A DNA stretch of 64,000 bases from Haloarcula salina. Its GTDB lineage: Archaea; Halobacteriota; Halobacteria; Halobacteriales; Haloarculaceae. Below the pieces are notes generated by a model that did no database searches, had not been told where the DNA came from, and saw only the letters and a list, made by a program, of their open reading frames with translations. Where the stretch lies: the NCBI RefSeq assembly GCF_010119195.1, contig NZ_WRXL01000004.1:365704-429703 (forward strand), written 5' to 3'. Positions 25,356 through 32,561 of this stretch are shown here, piece by piece. Both the position numbers and the translations under genes were made by a program. The number at the start of each line of letters is the position of its first letter. Position 1 is the stretch's first letter.

Positions 25356-26183
25356 CTACCGCTCGTGGGCCCAGAACGCCTCGTCGACGGTCACTTCCTT
25401 CTTGAACAGCGGGACCTCCTCTTTGAGTCGGTTGATGCCGTCCTCGACCGCGCGGAACGCCTCGGTCCGGTGGCCCGCGAGGACGACGACGAAGACGATG
25501 TCCTCGCCGGCCTCGACGACGCCGGTCTTGTGGTGCAGGCGGACCGCGTAGACGCCGTCGCGCGCCTCCAGATCCTCCCGTAGCGCGGCCAGCTTCCGCG
25601 CGGCGACCTCGTCGTAGCGCTCGAACTCCAAGAACTCGGTGGGCGGGTCTTCCGGCCCGTCGCGAGCGCGGACGCGGCCGGTGAACGTCGCGATGGCCCC
25701 CGAGAACGTTTCGTCGGGATGGGCTTTCACCTCGTCGACGAGCGTCTCCAGCGTGACGTAGGGGTCCCGGTCGCGGAGCGTCTCGACGATGGCGTCGAGG
25801 TCGGCGTCCGCTCCCTGAGACGCCCGGAGGAGGACCGGATCGGCCGCCTCGCGCTCGCCCAGGACGACCTTCGGAATCGACGCGTCGGTGTACCCCTCGA
25901 CGAGGGCGTAATCGTAGTCGGGCGCGAGGGCGTCGAGCGTCTCCCCGAGCGTCCGCTCTGCCCCGGTCGCGTACCACTCGCCGTCGTCGGTGAGCGCGAC
26001 GGTCTCGGCCGCGCCCGCCGCGCGGTGTCGCGCGGTATCTTTTCCCTCGGTGTCCACGTCGGGCGGGTGCGTACAGTGTTTCACCGTCGCGACGCGCCCG
26101 GACGCGGAGAGGCGCTCGGCCAACCGCTCGACGAGCGTCGTCTTCCCCGTCTCGGAGTGCCCGACGATTCCCAGCACGTGCAT
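25356..26183 (-). CDS. moaE: MobB-MoaE fusion protein (molybdopterin cofactor synthesis)
   Basis: 275 residues with two domains. The N-terminal MobB GTPase-like part (1-150) has GHSETGKTTLVE with the P-loop GHSETGKT at 8-15 and HCTHPPDVDTEGKDTARHR. The C-terminal MoaE part (about 155-275), the large subunit of molybdopterin synthase, has FTGRVRARD, HHKTGVVEAGEDIVFVVV, GHRTEAF and PLFKKEV, the last holding the active-site lysine pair. The MoaD partner in haloarchaea is a SAMP-type ubiquitin-like protein encoded elsewhere. The ATG at 26183 is chosen; the frame upstream is not family-like. The fusion links sulfur insertion to the nucleotide-attachment step of Moco maturation. Confidence 0.92.
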   Translation of the reverse strand: MHVLGIVGHSETGKTTLVERLAERLSASGRVATVKHCTHPPDVDTEGKDTARHRAAGAAETVALTDDGEWYATGAERTLGETLDALAPDYDYALVEGYTDASIPKVVLGEREAADPVLLRASQGADADLDAIVETLRDRDPYVTLETLVDEVKAHPDETFSGAIATFTGRVRARDGPEDPPTEFLEFERYDEVAARKLAALREDLEARDGVYAVRLHHKTGVVEAGEDIVFVVVLAGHRTEAFRAVEDGINRLKEEVPLFKKEVTVDEAFWAHER

Positions 26184-26340
26184 GAGCGTGCGTAACACAG
26201 GAGCGCAGATAGTCCTTTTCGATGGGGACGGGTAGGGTCGGACAGAGCACACGGCCGACCGCGAACCGCTGAACGGCGACCCCGCGGGGCGGTACGCTCG
26301 CCAGACGTGACTTCATTACTCCAGCGAGAGTATGGCCGGT

Positions 26341-27000
26341 ATGTCTGTCATCGCGGAGTTCACGATCGACTCGGGCGAGTTCATCCTCGGACAGGTGCTC
26401 GCCCGCGGCGAGAACACGCACGTCGAGATGGAGCGAGTAGTGCCGGCCTCCGGACGGGTGATGCCGTACGTCTGGGTCCACGGCGGGGGGTTCGACGAGT
26501 TCGAACGAGCCGTCGAGTCGAGCAAGTACGTCGAACGCCTCCACGCGCTCGACATTATCGAGGACAGCGCCCTCTATCGCGTCGAGTGGGCCGACCACGT
26601 CGAGAGCCTCATCTACGGGATGGCCGAGACGCAGGCCACGATCCTGGAGGCCCGCGGGAACGAGCAGTGGTTCTTCCGGATCCGGTTCGACGACCACTCG
26701 GGGTTGACGGACTTTCACAACTTCTGTATGGACCACGGGATCGTCTTCCAGTTGGAGCGCGTGTACACGCTGGCCGAGGAGTACGGCAGTGGACACAAGT
26801 TCGACCTGACAGAGGCGCAGCGGCGGACGCTCCAGAAGGCCGTAGAGGGAGGGTACTTCGAGGTCCCGCGCGGGACGACGCTGGGCGAACTCGGTGCAGA
26901 ACTCGGAATCTCGGAACAATCCGTCTCCGAAAACGTCCGGCGTGCGGCCAACAAGGTACTGACCTCGGTGATGTTCGACGCGCCGGAGTGGGACAAGTGA
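26341..27000 (+). CDS. HTH-10 (Bat-like) transcriptional regulator
   Basis: 219-residue cytoplasmic regulator. The N-terminal 150 residues form the sensory domain of haloarchaeal bacterio-opsin-activator relatives (MSVIAEFTIDSGEFILGQVL, with RIRFDDHSGLTDFHNFC). The C-terminal HTH-10 domain (about 155-215) has LTEAQRRTLQKAVEGGYFEVPRG and ELGAELGISEQSVSENVRRAANKVL. Only one Cys is seen near FHNFCMDHG, so no redox centre is evident. Start at 26341 rather than 26332 is preferred by family resemblance. No partner gene is in the same operon; its target is unknown. Confidence 0.85.
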   Translation: MSVIAEFTIDSGEFILGQVLARGENTHVEMERVVPASGRVMPYVWVHGGGFDEFERAVESSKYVERLHALDIIEDSALYRVEWADHVESLIYGMAETQATILEARGNEQWFFRIRFDDHSGLTDFHNFCMDHGIVFQLERVYTLAEEYGSGHKFDLTEAQRRTLQKAVEGGYFEVPRGTTLGELGAELGISEQSVSENVRRAANKVLTSVMFDAPEWDK

Positions 27001-27071
27001 CCGGTGAGGACTTAAATGGCTTAAATATCAGGTAACACCGCCTTACTGTGGGAGTACAACAATACTGGTAG

Positions 27072-27422
27072 ATGTCTAACGTCGAAACTATCGACTGGGG
27101 TGTCGTCTTCGAAACACTGGCCAACGAGGAGCGTCGGGAAATCCTGCACTATCTCACGTCGGAACAGGAGACGCTTTCGGTCCGGGACCTCGCGGAGCGA
27201 TTGTCGGTCGACCCGGACGACGACGGGGCGGTCCACCGGGCCCGGGTTCAGCTTCACCACGTCCACCTCCCGAAGCTCAACGATGCCGGCCTCGTCGTCT
27301 GGGGGCGCGACCAGGGAACGCTCCGGGAGACGGAACGGGCCCATCAGCTCCCCGCCGGCGCGATACCTACCGGTCCGATGACCGCCGAAGTGTGCCAGGA
27401 CGAGCGACAGACGAGCGACTGA
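27072..27422 (+). CDS. winged-helix protein, DUF7344-like
   Basis: 116 residues. The N-terminal segment VFETLANEERREILHYLTSEQETLSVRDLAERL is a winged-helix DNA-binding motif of the kind in DUF7344 regulators, and HVHLPKLNDAGLVVWGRDQG is the wing. A polar tail of 30 residues follows. AT-rich GGCTTAAATATC (about 27018-27029) lies about 43-55 bp upstream, leaving a short leader. A HalOD1 gene follows 8 bp later, and such pairs recur in haloarchaea. Ligand and regulon are unknown. Confidence 0.8.
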   Translation: MSNVETIDWGVVFETLANEERREILHYLTSEQETLSVRDLAERLSVDPDDDGAVHRARVQLHHVHLPKLNDAGLVVWGRDQGTLRETERAHQLPAGAIPTGPMTAEVCQDERQTSD

Positions 27423-27430
27423 GAGCGCCG

Positions 27431-27700
27431 ATGGAAGACCTGCCCGAAAGCGAGATCGTCCGAACGTCGGTACCGGGTCCGAACGGGTCCGTCGTCGACG
27501 TGATCGTAGAGGCAGTGGCCGAACTGCAGGGGCGTAGCGCGCTGGACCTCCCGCCACTCACCGAGACTGTGGACGGGGACGCGCTCGATTCGCTCTTTCC
27601 CGCGGACTCCGTCGAGGTGACCGTCTCGTTCACGTTCGACGGTACCGACGTCGTCGTCCAGAGCCCGGCGACGGTACACGTGTCCCTCGCGGACGACTGA
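27431..27700 (+). CDS. HalOD1 output domain protein
   Basis: 89-residue protein made of one HalOD1 domain: SVVDVIVEAVAELQGRSALDLPPLTETVDGDALDSLF followed by the strand pair VTVSFTFDGTDVVVQSPATVHV. HalOD1 is known from genome analysis as an output domain joined to haloarchaeal sensory modules and as a stand-alone partner. The ATG at 27431 follows the winged-helix gene by 8 bp; an upstream ATG at 27392 lies inside that gene. It may modulate the DNA-binding protein or bind a separate receiver. Nothing more specific can be seen. Confidence 0.82.
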   Translation: MEDLPESEIVRTSVPGPNGSVVDVIVEAVAELQGRSALDLPPLTETVDGDALDSLFPADSVEVTVSFTFDGTDVVVQSPATVHVSLADD

Positions 27701-27716
27701 CGGTGCGGTCGTGTCG

Positions 27717-28190
27717 TCAGCGGTCGACCGTCTTCTCGACCACGCGAACGTCCTCGATGGCCGTCTTCGGGTACGCGCCGTCGTCGTCCTTCTCGCTGGC
27801 CTTCACCATGTCCCAGACGACGTTCAGTCCGGTCGTCACGCCCTCTAGCGCCTCCATCTCGCAGCCGGTCTTGCCGACGGTCTCGACGGCGACGGTCGCC
27901 TCGACGGCCCCCTCGGTCACCTCGAAGGCCGCGTCGACGTTCGTGATGGGGATCTGGTGACACATCGGAATCGTCTCCCAGGTGTGTTTCACCGCCTGGA
28001 TCGCGCCGATTCGGGCCGTCGTCAGCACGTCGCCCTTCTCGACTTCGTCCGCGTCGATGGCGGCGAGCGTCTCGGCAGTGAGCGCGATTCGGCCGCGGGC
28101 GACAGCCCGGCGCTGGCTCTCGTCCTTGTCACCCACGTCCACCATCTGCGCGTCGCCCTCGTCGTCGACGTGTGAGAACTCCTCGGTCAT
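27717..28190 (-). CDS. moaC: cyclic pyranopterin monophosphate synthase MoaC
   Basis: 157-residue second enzyme of molybdopterin synthesis; with MoaA it turns GTP into cyclic pyranopterin. Family signatures are FSHVDDEGDAQMVDVGDKDESQRRAVARG at the start, IPMCHQIPI (active-site His/Cys stretch) and GCEMEALEGVTTGLNVVWDMVK. Start ATG at 28190; the nine upstream codons are not conserved. It lies between the regulator pair and moaB and is transcribed towards the regulators. It is probably co-transcribed with moaB (43 bp apart). Confidence 0.95.
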   Translation of the reverse strand: MTEEFSHVDDEGDAQMVDVGDKDESQRRAVARGRIALTAETLAAIDADEVEKGDVLTTARIGAIQAVKHTWETIPMCHQIPITNVDAAFEVTEGAVEATVAVETVGKTGCEMEALEGVTTGLNVVWDMVKASEKDDDGAYPKTAIEDVRVVEKTVDR

Positions 28191-28233
28191 GGCTCCCCGT
28201 AGCCCACCCCGCCCCAAAACCGTGCGGGTCTGC

Positions 28234-28788
28234 CTACCGGCGGACGAGGCCGAGCAGGTGGCCGAGCGCCGGCGCGATCAGGTCTTCCGTTCCGGTCCGT
28301 GCGGCGTTCTCGCTCCCGGGCAGACAGAACACGAGGCGGTCCTCGACGGCGCCCGCGGTCGCGCGCGAGGCCATCGCCATCGGCCCGACTTCCTCGTAGG
28401 AGAGCCAGCGGAACAGTTCGCCGAAGCCCGGAATCGGCCGGTCGAACAGCGGCGTGAGGGCGTCGACGGTCACGTCGTCGGGCGTGAGTCCCGTCCCGCC
28501 GGTCGTCACCACCGCGTCGGCCCCGTCGTCGAGGAGGTCGACGACGGCGTCCGCGATGGCGGCCGGGTCGTCGTCGACCAGCCGCCGGAAGGCCACCTCG
28601 TGACCGGCGTCTTCGAGTGTCGCGGCGATCACGTCGCCCGCGGGATCGTCGTCCAGCGTGCGTGAGGTCGAGACGGTGAGGACTCCGACGGAGACGGCGT
28701 CGGCGTCGTGCGCGTGGTGATCGTGGTCCTCGTGCGAATGGTCGTCCGACCCGTGTTCGGTCTCGCCCTCGTCGTCGTGGTGTCCCAT
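28234..28788 (-). CDS. moaB: MoaB/MogA-type molybdopterin adenylyltransferase with His-rich N-terminus
   Basis: 184 residues. The core has [37 protein letters not shown], and [18 protein letters not shown], typical of MoaB/MogA, which adenylate molybdopterin before Mo insertion. The first 31 residues carry nine His among Asp and Glu ([30 protein letters not shown] is split here: His at 3, 4, 12, 17, 19, 22, 24, 25 and 27), an unusual metal-binding-like extension not needed for catalysis. Start ATG at 28788. moaC follows on the same strand. Confidence 0.92.
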   Translation of the reverse strand: MGHHDDEGETEHGSDDHSHEDHDHHAHDADAVSVGVLTVSTSRTLDDDPAGDVIAATLEDAGHEVAFRRLVDDDPAAIADAVVDLLDDGADAVVTTGGTGLTPDDVTVDALTPLFDRPIPGFGELFRWLSYEEVGPMAMASRATAGAVEDRLVFCLPGSENAARTGTEDLIAPALGHLLGLVRR

Positions 28789-28868
28789 AGCGAACGTGCC
28801 CGCGGACGGCGCAAGAGACTGTCGGCTGGCGCGAATGCGTCTCGGCGCGACGCCCGACTGGACCGTCC

Positions 28869-29570
28869 TCAGCAAGCGTCGAGGAGGTCGTCGAGGAGCT
28901 TTCGCTGGGCGGCCGCGAGATGTTCGGTGAACGTCGAGGTCGAGATCTCCAGCGCGTCGGCGACCTCGCCGGCCGACGCCTCGCGCGGGTGCTCGAAGTA
29001 GCCCAGTTCGTGCGCGCTGACCAGCACCTCGCGCTGGCGCTCGGTCAGCTTGGAGCGGTCGAGCACGACCGGTCGTTTGTGCTCCTCGGGCGTGTCTTCG
29101 AGCAAGCGGCGGAGTTTGACGGCGTCACCCTCCGACTGAAGGGAGGCGACGATATCGCGCAGCGAGGGGACGTCCTCGACGAGGAACGTGACGACGAGCG
29201 ACTGTCCGTCGGCCGAGACCTCCTGTACCACGCAGCCGGCGGCCTCGACGACCTCGCAGACGCAGCCCTGGTCGGCGACGCGGGACAGGCGAAAGACGTG
29301 GCGCTCGTCGTAGGAGAACACCTTCTCGACGGTCGGGTTGTCACGGTGTGGGACCGGTTGCGACCCCGCGTCGCCTCGGAGGGTGAACTCCTCGACGACG
29401 CGTCCCTCGTCACTCTCCGCGCTGCGTGCGACCTTCGAGACCGACCACTCCTCGCCGGCGTGCGGTGCGACCTGGCACGACCGTGGACCGAACACCTCCA
29501 CTTCCGCGAGCATTCGGCCCGGCATATCCGGACGATGACACCGACGACACATGAAACCCCAGTCGAACAT
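28869..29570 (-). CDS. narO: NarO-like oxygen/redox-responsive regulator (HTH-10)
   Basis: 233 residues. Four Cys are arranged Cys32-x70-Cys103-x-Cys105-x7-Cys113, which is the C-Xn-C-X-C-X7-C pattern I recall for Haloferax NarO and DmsR, activators of nitrate and DMSO respiration genes under low oxygen. The C-terminal HTH-10 (about 175-230) has LTERQREVLVSAHELGYFEHPREASAGEVADALEIS. Two more Cys (8 and 11) are near the N-terminus. The start could be the first Met or Met7 (29552). It is divergent from the nitrate reductase operon, with a palindrome and TATA box between them, as expected for its activator. Confidence 0.85.
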   Translation of the reverse strand: MFDWGFMCRRCHRPDMPGRMLAEVEVFGPRSCQVAPHAGEEWSVSKVARSAESDEGRVVEEFTLRGDAGSQPVPHRDNPTVEKVFSYDERHVFRLSRVADQGCVCEVVEAAGCVVQEVSADGQSLVVTFLVEDVPSLRDIVASLQSEGDAVKLRRLLEDTPEEHKRPVVLDRSKLTERQREVLVSAHELGYFEHPREASAGEVADALEISTSTFTEHLAAAQRKLLDDLLDAC

Positions 29571-29575
29571 ATTCG
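29564..29575. promoter_or_regulatory. CGAA-N4-TTCG palindrome, likely NarO operator
   Basis: CGAACATATTCG is a perfect CGAA-N4-TTCG match, the site I recall for NarO/DmsR regulators. It sits about 14 bp upstream of the TATA-like box for the nar operon, a good activator position. Towards narO it overlaps the first possible start codon (29570), so it could also repress narO. Confidence 0.65.
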
Positions 29576-29588
29576 GGTCTAAATCCGC

Positions 29589-29597
29589 AATATAAAG
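29589..29597 (+). promoter_or_regulatory. TATA-like box of the nar operon
   Basis: AATATAAAG in an AT-rich gap. Transcription to the right would start near 29620, about 70 nt before the first nar gene. On the minus strand the same bases (CTTTATATT) are 19-27 bp before the first possible narO start, so it may serve both directions. Confidence 0.55.
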
Positions 29598-29688
29598 GGC
29601 CCAAGATGTTGGGATAGCAGTTCATCCGGATGCTGGGTCAAACGCAAGACAGCGGAGTGACGCGACCCTTCGGATCGCGCGCGAACTG

Positions 29689-30288
29689 ATGCCCACGGAC
29701 GAAGTCGAGAACATGAGACGTAACACGATACTCATCGGCCTACTGATCACGGCGGTACTGTTGCCGATGTGGTTCGTCGCCCTGCACGGCGAACCGCCTT
29801 CGGAAGAGATCGCTATCGACGAGAGCGTCACCGACATCCGGCCGCTAGCGGGGCCGCTGGAGACGCCGAACAAGCTGTCACCGAGCCAGGTCGGCGTCAT
29901 CGTCTGGGTCGGGCTGTTCGCCCTCGTCGGCGTGCTGACGGCCGCACACCAGTTCATGAACCGGGCGGTCAGACCACCCGACGACGCCGCGGCGGTCCCC
30001 GACGGCGGGACCGTCTCGCTGCCGTGGTTCGACACCGAGAGCCGCTGGGTCGTCGAGTACCACGACGCCTCGGACGCCATCGAGGGGCTCGTGGCGATGG
30101 GGGGCCTGACGGTGCTCTCCATCGTCTTCGCCGCGCTGTTCACCGGCGAGTATCTCACGCTCGCCCGGACCCAGTACTTCGGGCTGTACGCGACGGGGAT
30201 GTTCCTCTCGCTCGCGCTCTCGACGGTCGCGTACTACGCCTGGTTCATGCCGCACGTGGAAGTCGCCGAACTGAGGGGCCACGAATGA
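29689..30288 (+). CDS. nar operon membrane protein (first gene)
   Basis: 199 residues with four hydrophobic helices: about 11-32 (NTILIGLLITAVLLPMWFVAL), 67-87 (VGVIVWVGLFALVGVLTAAH), 134-157 (LVAMGGLTVLSIVFAALF) and 166-189 (YFGLYATGMFLSLALSTVAYYAW). No haem- or quinone-binding motif is certain, though His in HQFMNRAV and [11 protein letters not shown] flank helices. Its TGA overlaps the Rieske ATG (ATGA). An analogous uncharacterised membrane protein opens the nar operon of Haloferax species, so it is probably part of the quinol-to-nitrate complex. An alternative start is Met9 (29713). Confidence 0.75.
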   Translation: MPTDEVENMRRNTILIGLLITAVLLPMWFVALHGEPPSEEIAIDESVTDIRPLAGPLETPNKLSPSQVGVIVWVGLFALVGVLTAAHQFMNRAVRPPDDAAAVPDGGTVSLPWFDTESRWVVEYHDASDAIEGLVAMGGLTVLSIVFAALFTGEYLTLARTQYFGLYATGMFLSLALSTVAYYAWFMPHVEVAELRGHE

Positions 30289-30938
30289 TCGACTACCCGA
30301 AACCCGACGACGACGAGGAACAGGCCGACGACTGCTCGTGTCAGGGGGGCCCGACCGAGTCGCCGACGCTGTACAGCGACGCGCGCGCCGAACTTCGCCG
30401 GCGGGACTTCGCGAAGTTCCTCGCGACCGTCGGCGGTCTCACCGCCGTCGCGAGCCTCGCCGCGCCGCTTGCGAGCACGACGCAAGTGTTCGAGCGGGGC
30501 TACGAGGGGCCCGTCTACTCCGACGGCGTCCACCTCGTGGACAGCGAGGGCGAGCGAGTCACGGAGGGGCGACTCTCCGAAGGAGACCTCCTGACCGTGT
30601 TCCCGGAACCGCGTCCCGGCATCGAGAAGGCACCGACGCTCCTCGTCCGGTACCCCGAGTCCGAGTACAGTTCGAACGTCAAACAGGGGTTCACCGTGAG
30701 CGGGTACGCCGCGTTCTCGAAGGTGTGTACCCACGCCGGCTGTATGGTCTCGGACCGCGAGGAGAACGTCCTCGTCTGTCCGTGTCACTTCGGCCGGTTC
30801 GACGCCCTCGACGGCGCGGCCGTGACCGGGGGTCCGCCCGGGCGGGCGCTGCCCCAGCTCCCGATTACGGTGACCAGCGACGGCTTCCTCGTCGCCACGG
30901 GCGACTTTGAAGGGCCTATCGGCCCGGGGGGTGGCTGA
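30285..30938 (+). CDS. narB: Rieske iron-sulfur protein of the nitrate reductase operon
   Basis: 217 residues. The Rieske ligands are Cys148 and His150 (CTHAGC) and Cys165 and His168 (CPCH), with Cys153 and Cys167 for the disulfide. Residues 36-60 carry a Tat motif [10 protein letters not shown] followed by an Ala-rich helix that acts as membrane anchor, so the [2Fe-2S] domain is outside. Two Cys (17 and 19) near the start are unexplained. It overlaps the upstream gene by 4 bp and the cytochrome b gene by 1 bp. Together they form a bc1-like quinol-oxidising module feeding NarGH. The symbol follows the Haloferax usage I recall. Confidence 0.9.
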   Translation: MIDYPKPDDDEEQADDCSCQGGPTESPTLYSDARAELRRRDFAKFLATVGGLTAVASLAAPLASTTQVFERGYEGPVYSDGVHLVDSEGERVTEGRLSEGDLLTVFPEPRPGIEKAPTLLVRYPESEYSSNVKQGFTVSGYAAFSKVCTHAGCMVSDREENVLVCPCHFGRFDALDGAAVTGGPPGRALPQLPITVTSDGFLVATGDFEGPIGPGGG

Positions 30939-32386
30939 TGTCGCGCGCCGACCAACTGTACGACTGGTTCGACACCCGGCTGGACCTGGAGAACGGCCAG
31001 AAGTTCCTCGGGAAGGCGTTCCCGGCGGAGGACTCGTTCCTGCTCGGAGAGGTGGCGCTGTTTTGCTTCCTCCTGCTGGTGTTGTCGGGGATCTTCCTCG
31101 GCTTCTTCTTCGAGCCCTCGACCTCCGACGTGGAGTACGAGGGCAGCGTCCAGAAGTTCCAGGGCGAGGAGATGCCGGAGGCGTTCGTCTCGGTGCTGCA
31201 CATCACCTACGACGTGCCCTTCGGGATGTTCATCCGTCGGCTCCACCACTGGGCGGCCCACCTGTTCGTCGCCTCCATCGGCTTGCACATGTTGCGGGTG
31301 TTCTTCACCGGCTCCTACCGCAATCCGCGGGAGCCGAACTGGATCGTCGGGACCGGCCTCGCGGCGCTGGCGATGGGCGCGGCCTACACCGGCTACGCCC
31401 TGCCGTTCGACGAGTTCGCCGCCACGGCCACGAGCATCGGGTACAACCTCACCATCTCCATTCCGTTACTGGGGGACTTCCTCGGAAAGGTCGTCTTCGG
31501 GGGTGAGTTCCCGTCGAGTGCGACCATCCCGCGGCTGTACTTCCTGCACGTCCTCGTGATACCGACGGCCATAGCCGTGGGCCTGGCGGTCCACATGGCC
31601 ATCCTGATCCGACAGAAACACACCGAGGCCCCCCGCGAGAGCGACGTGACCACCGGGCGGCAAACTGTCGACAGGGAGAACGACGACGTCATCATCGGCC
31701 TGCCCGCCTTCCCGAACCAGGCCGCCGTCTCCGCCGTCGTCTTCTTCGCCACGGCGGCGACGCTGTCGGCGCTGTCCGGCCTGCTCCCGGTGCACAACGT
31801 CGCGGAGTACGGCCCGAACGACCCCGCGTCGACGCCGGAGCTCATCATGCCCGACTGGTTCCTGATGTGGGTGTACGGCTTCCTGAAGCTCCTGCCCCAG
31901 TGGGCCAGTTTCAGCGTCGGTTCGGTCCACGTCAGCGGCGAGTTCATCGGCGGCATCGTCCTGCCGGGGCTGGTGTTCGCCGCCGTCGCCGCGTGGCCGT
32001 TCATCGACCGGACGGAGTCGCCGACGCACTTCACCGCCGACCCGCTCTCGCGGCCATGGCAGACCGCCGTCGGCGTCGCCGCCGTCGCGTTCATCATGAT
32101 CGCCTCCATCGCGGGGATGAACAACATCCTCGCGGGGCAGGTGCTCGACACGTCGACCAGCGCCGTCAATCCGATACTGACGGCGGCGCTGTTGCTCGTC
32201 CCGCCGCTGTTCGGCGCGGTCACCTACCTCCTGTTGCGCGACGGCGAGCCGACGCCGTCGGAGGGCGGGGACGTGGCCGCCGACGGCGGCCCGGAATCGA
32301 CGCCGGACGGTGGCGGCGCAGACCCGGCGCCGGACGCGGGCGACGACCCGACCGCCGCCGAGTCGGAGGAGGGGGACGATGCCTGA
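30938..32386 (+). CDS. narC: cytochrome b of the nitrate reductase operon
   Basis: 482-residue cytochrome b/b6-type protein with about eight helices. Haem ligands: His103 with His117 (H-x13-H, in [10 protein letters not shown] and GLHMLR) and a second pair with x14 spacing in [19 protein letters not shown]. The haem domain covers about 1-225; a further three helices (about 245-425) resemble subunit IV, so b6 and subunit IV are joined as in cytochrome b. The last 50 residues are Asp/Glu/Gly/Ala-rich and cytoplasmic. It should oxidise menaquinol and pass electrons through the Rieske protein to NarH. Starts by TGATG overlap. Confidence 0.9.
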   Translation: MSRADQLYDWFDTRLDLENGQKFLGKAFPAEDSFLLGEVALFCFLLLVLSGIFLGFFFEPSTSDVEYEGSVQKFQGEEMPEAFVSVLHITYDVPFGMFIRRLHHWAAHLFVASIGLHMLRVFFTGSYRNPREPNWIVGTGLAALAMGAAYTGYALPFDEFAATATSIGYNLTISIPLLGDFLGKVVFGGEFPSSATIPRLYFLHVLVIPTAIAVGLAVHMAILIRQKHTEAPRESDVTTGRQTVDRENDDVIIGLPAFPNQAAVSAVVFFATAATLSALSGLLPVHNVAEYGPNDPASTPELIMPDWFLMWVYGFLKLLPQWASFSVGSVHVSGEFIGGIVLPGLVFAAVAAWPFIDRTESPTHFTADPLSRPWQTAVGVAAVAFIMIASIAGMNNILAGQVLDTSTSAVNPILTAALLLVPPLFGAVTYLLLRDGEPTPSEGGDVAADGGPESTPDGGGADPAPDAGDDPTAAESEEGDDA

Positions 32387-32561
32387 GACGATCGCGCTGA
32401 CGGAGCGACAGTATCGCCTGCTGGATACGACGAGCAAGCTGGTCGGTCTCGTCCTGGTGGCCGCCGGCCTGGAGGTCGGCGGCGGGACGCCGACCGGCAT
32501 CGCGCTGGCGCTCGCCGGCGCCGCCTGTGCGACCGCGACTGTGTTCATCACCAATGAGTAG
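32379..32561 (+). CDS. small membrane protein of the nar operon
   Basis: 60 residues from the ATG at 32379, which overlaps the cytochrome b gene by 8 bp and narG by 8 bp. A polar start ([20 protein letters not shown]) leads to two short hydrophobic stretches ([16 protein letters not shown] and [19 protein letters not shown]) that could form a helical hairpin. The tight overlaps on both sides argue that it is really translated with its neighbours. It may help hold the NarGH complex on the membrane. No known family recognised. Confidence 0.7.
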   Translation: MPETIALTERQYRLLDTTSKLVGLVLVAAGLEVGGGTPTGIALALAGAACATATVFITNE

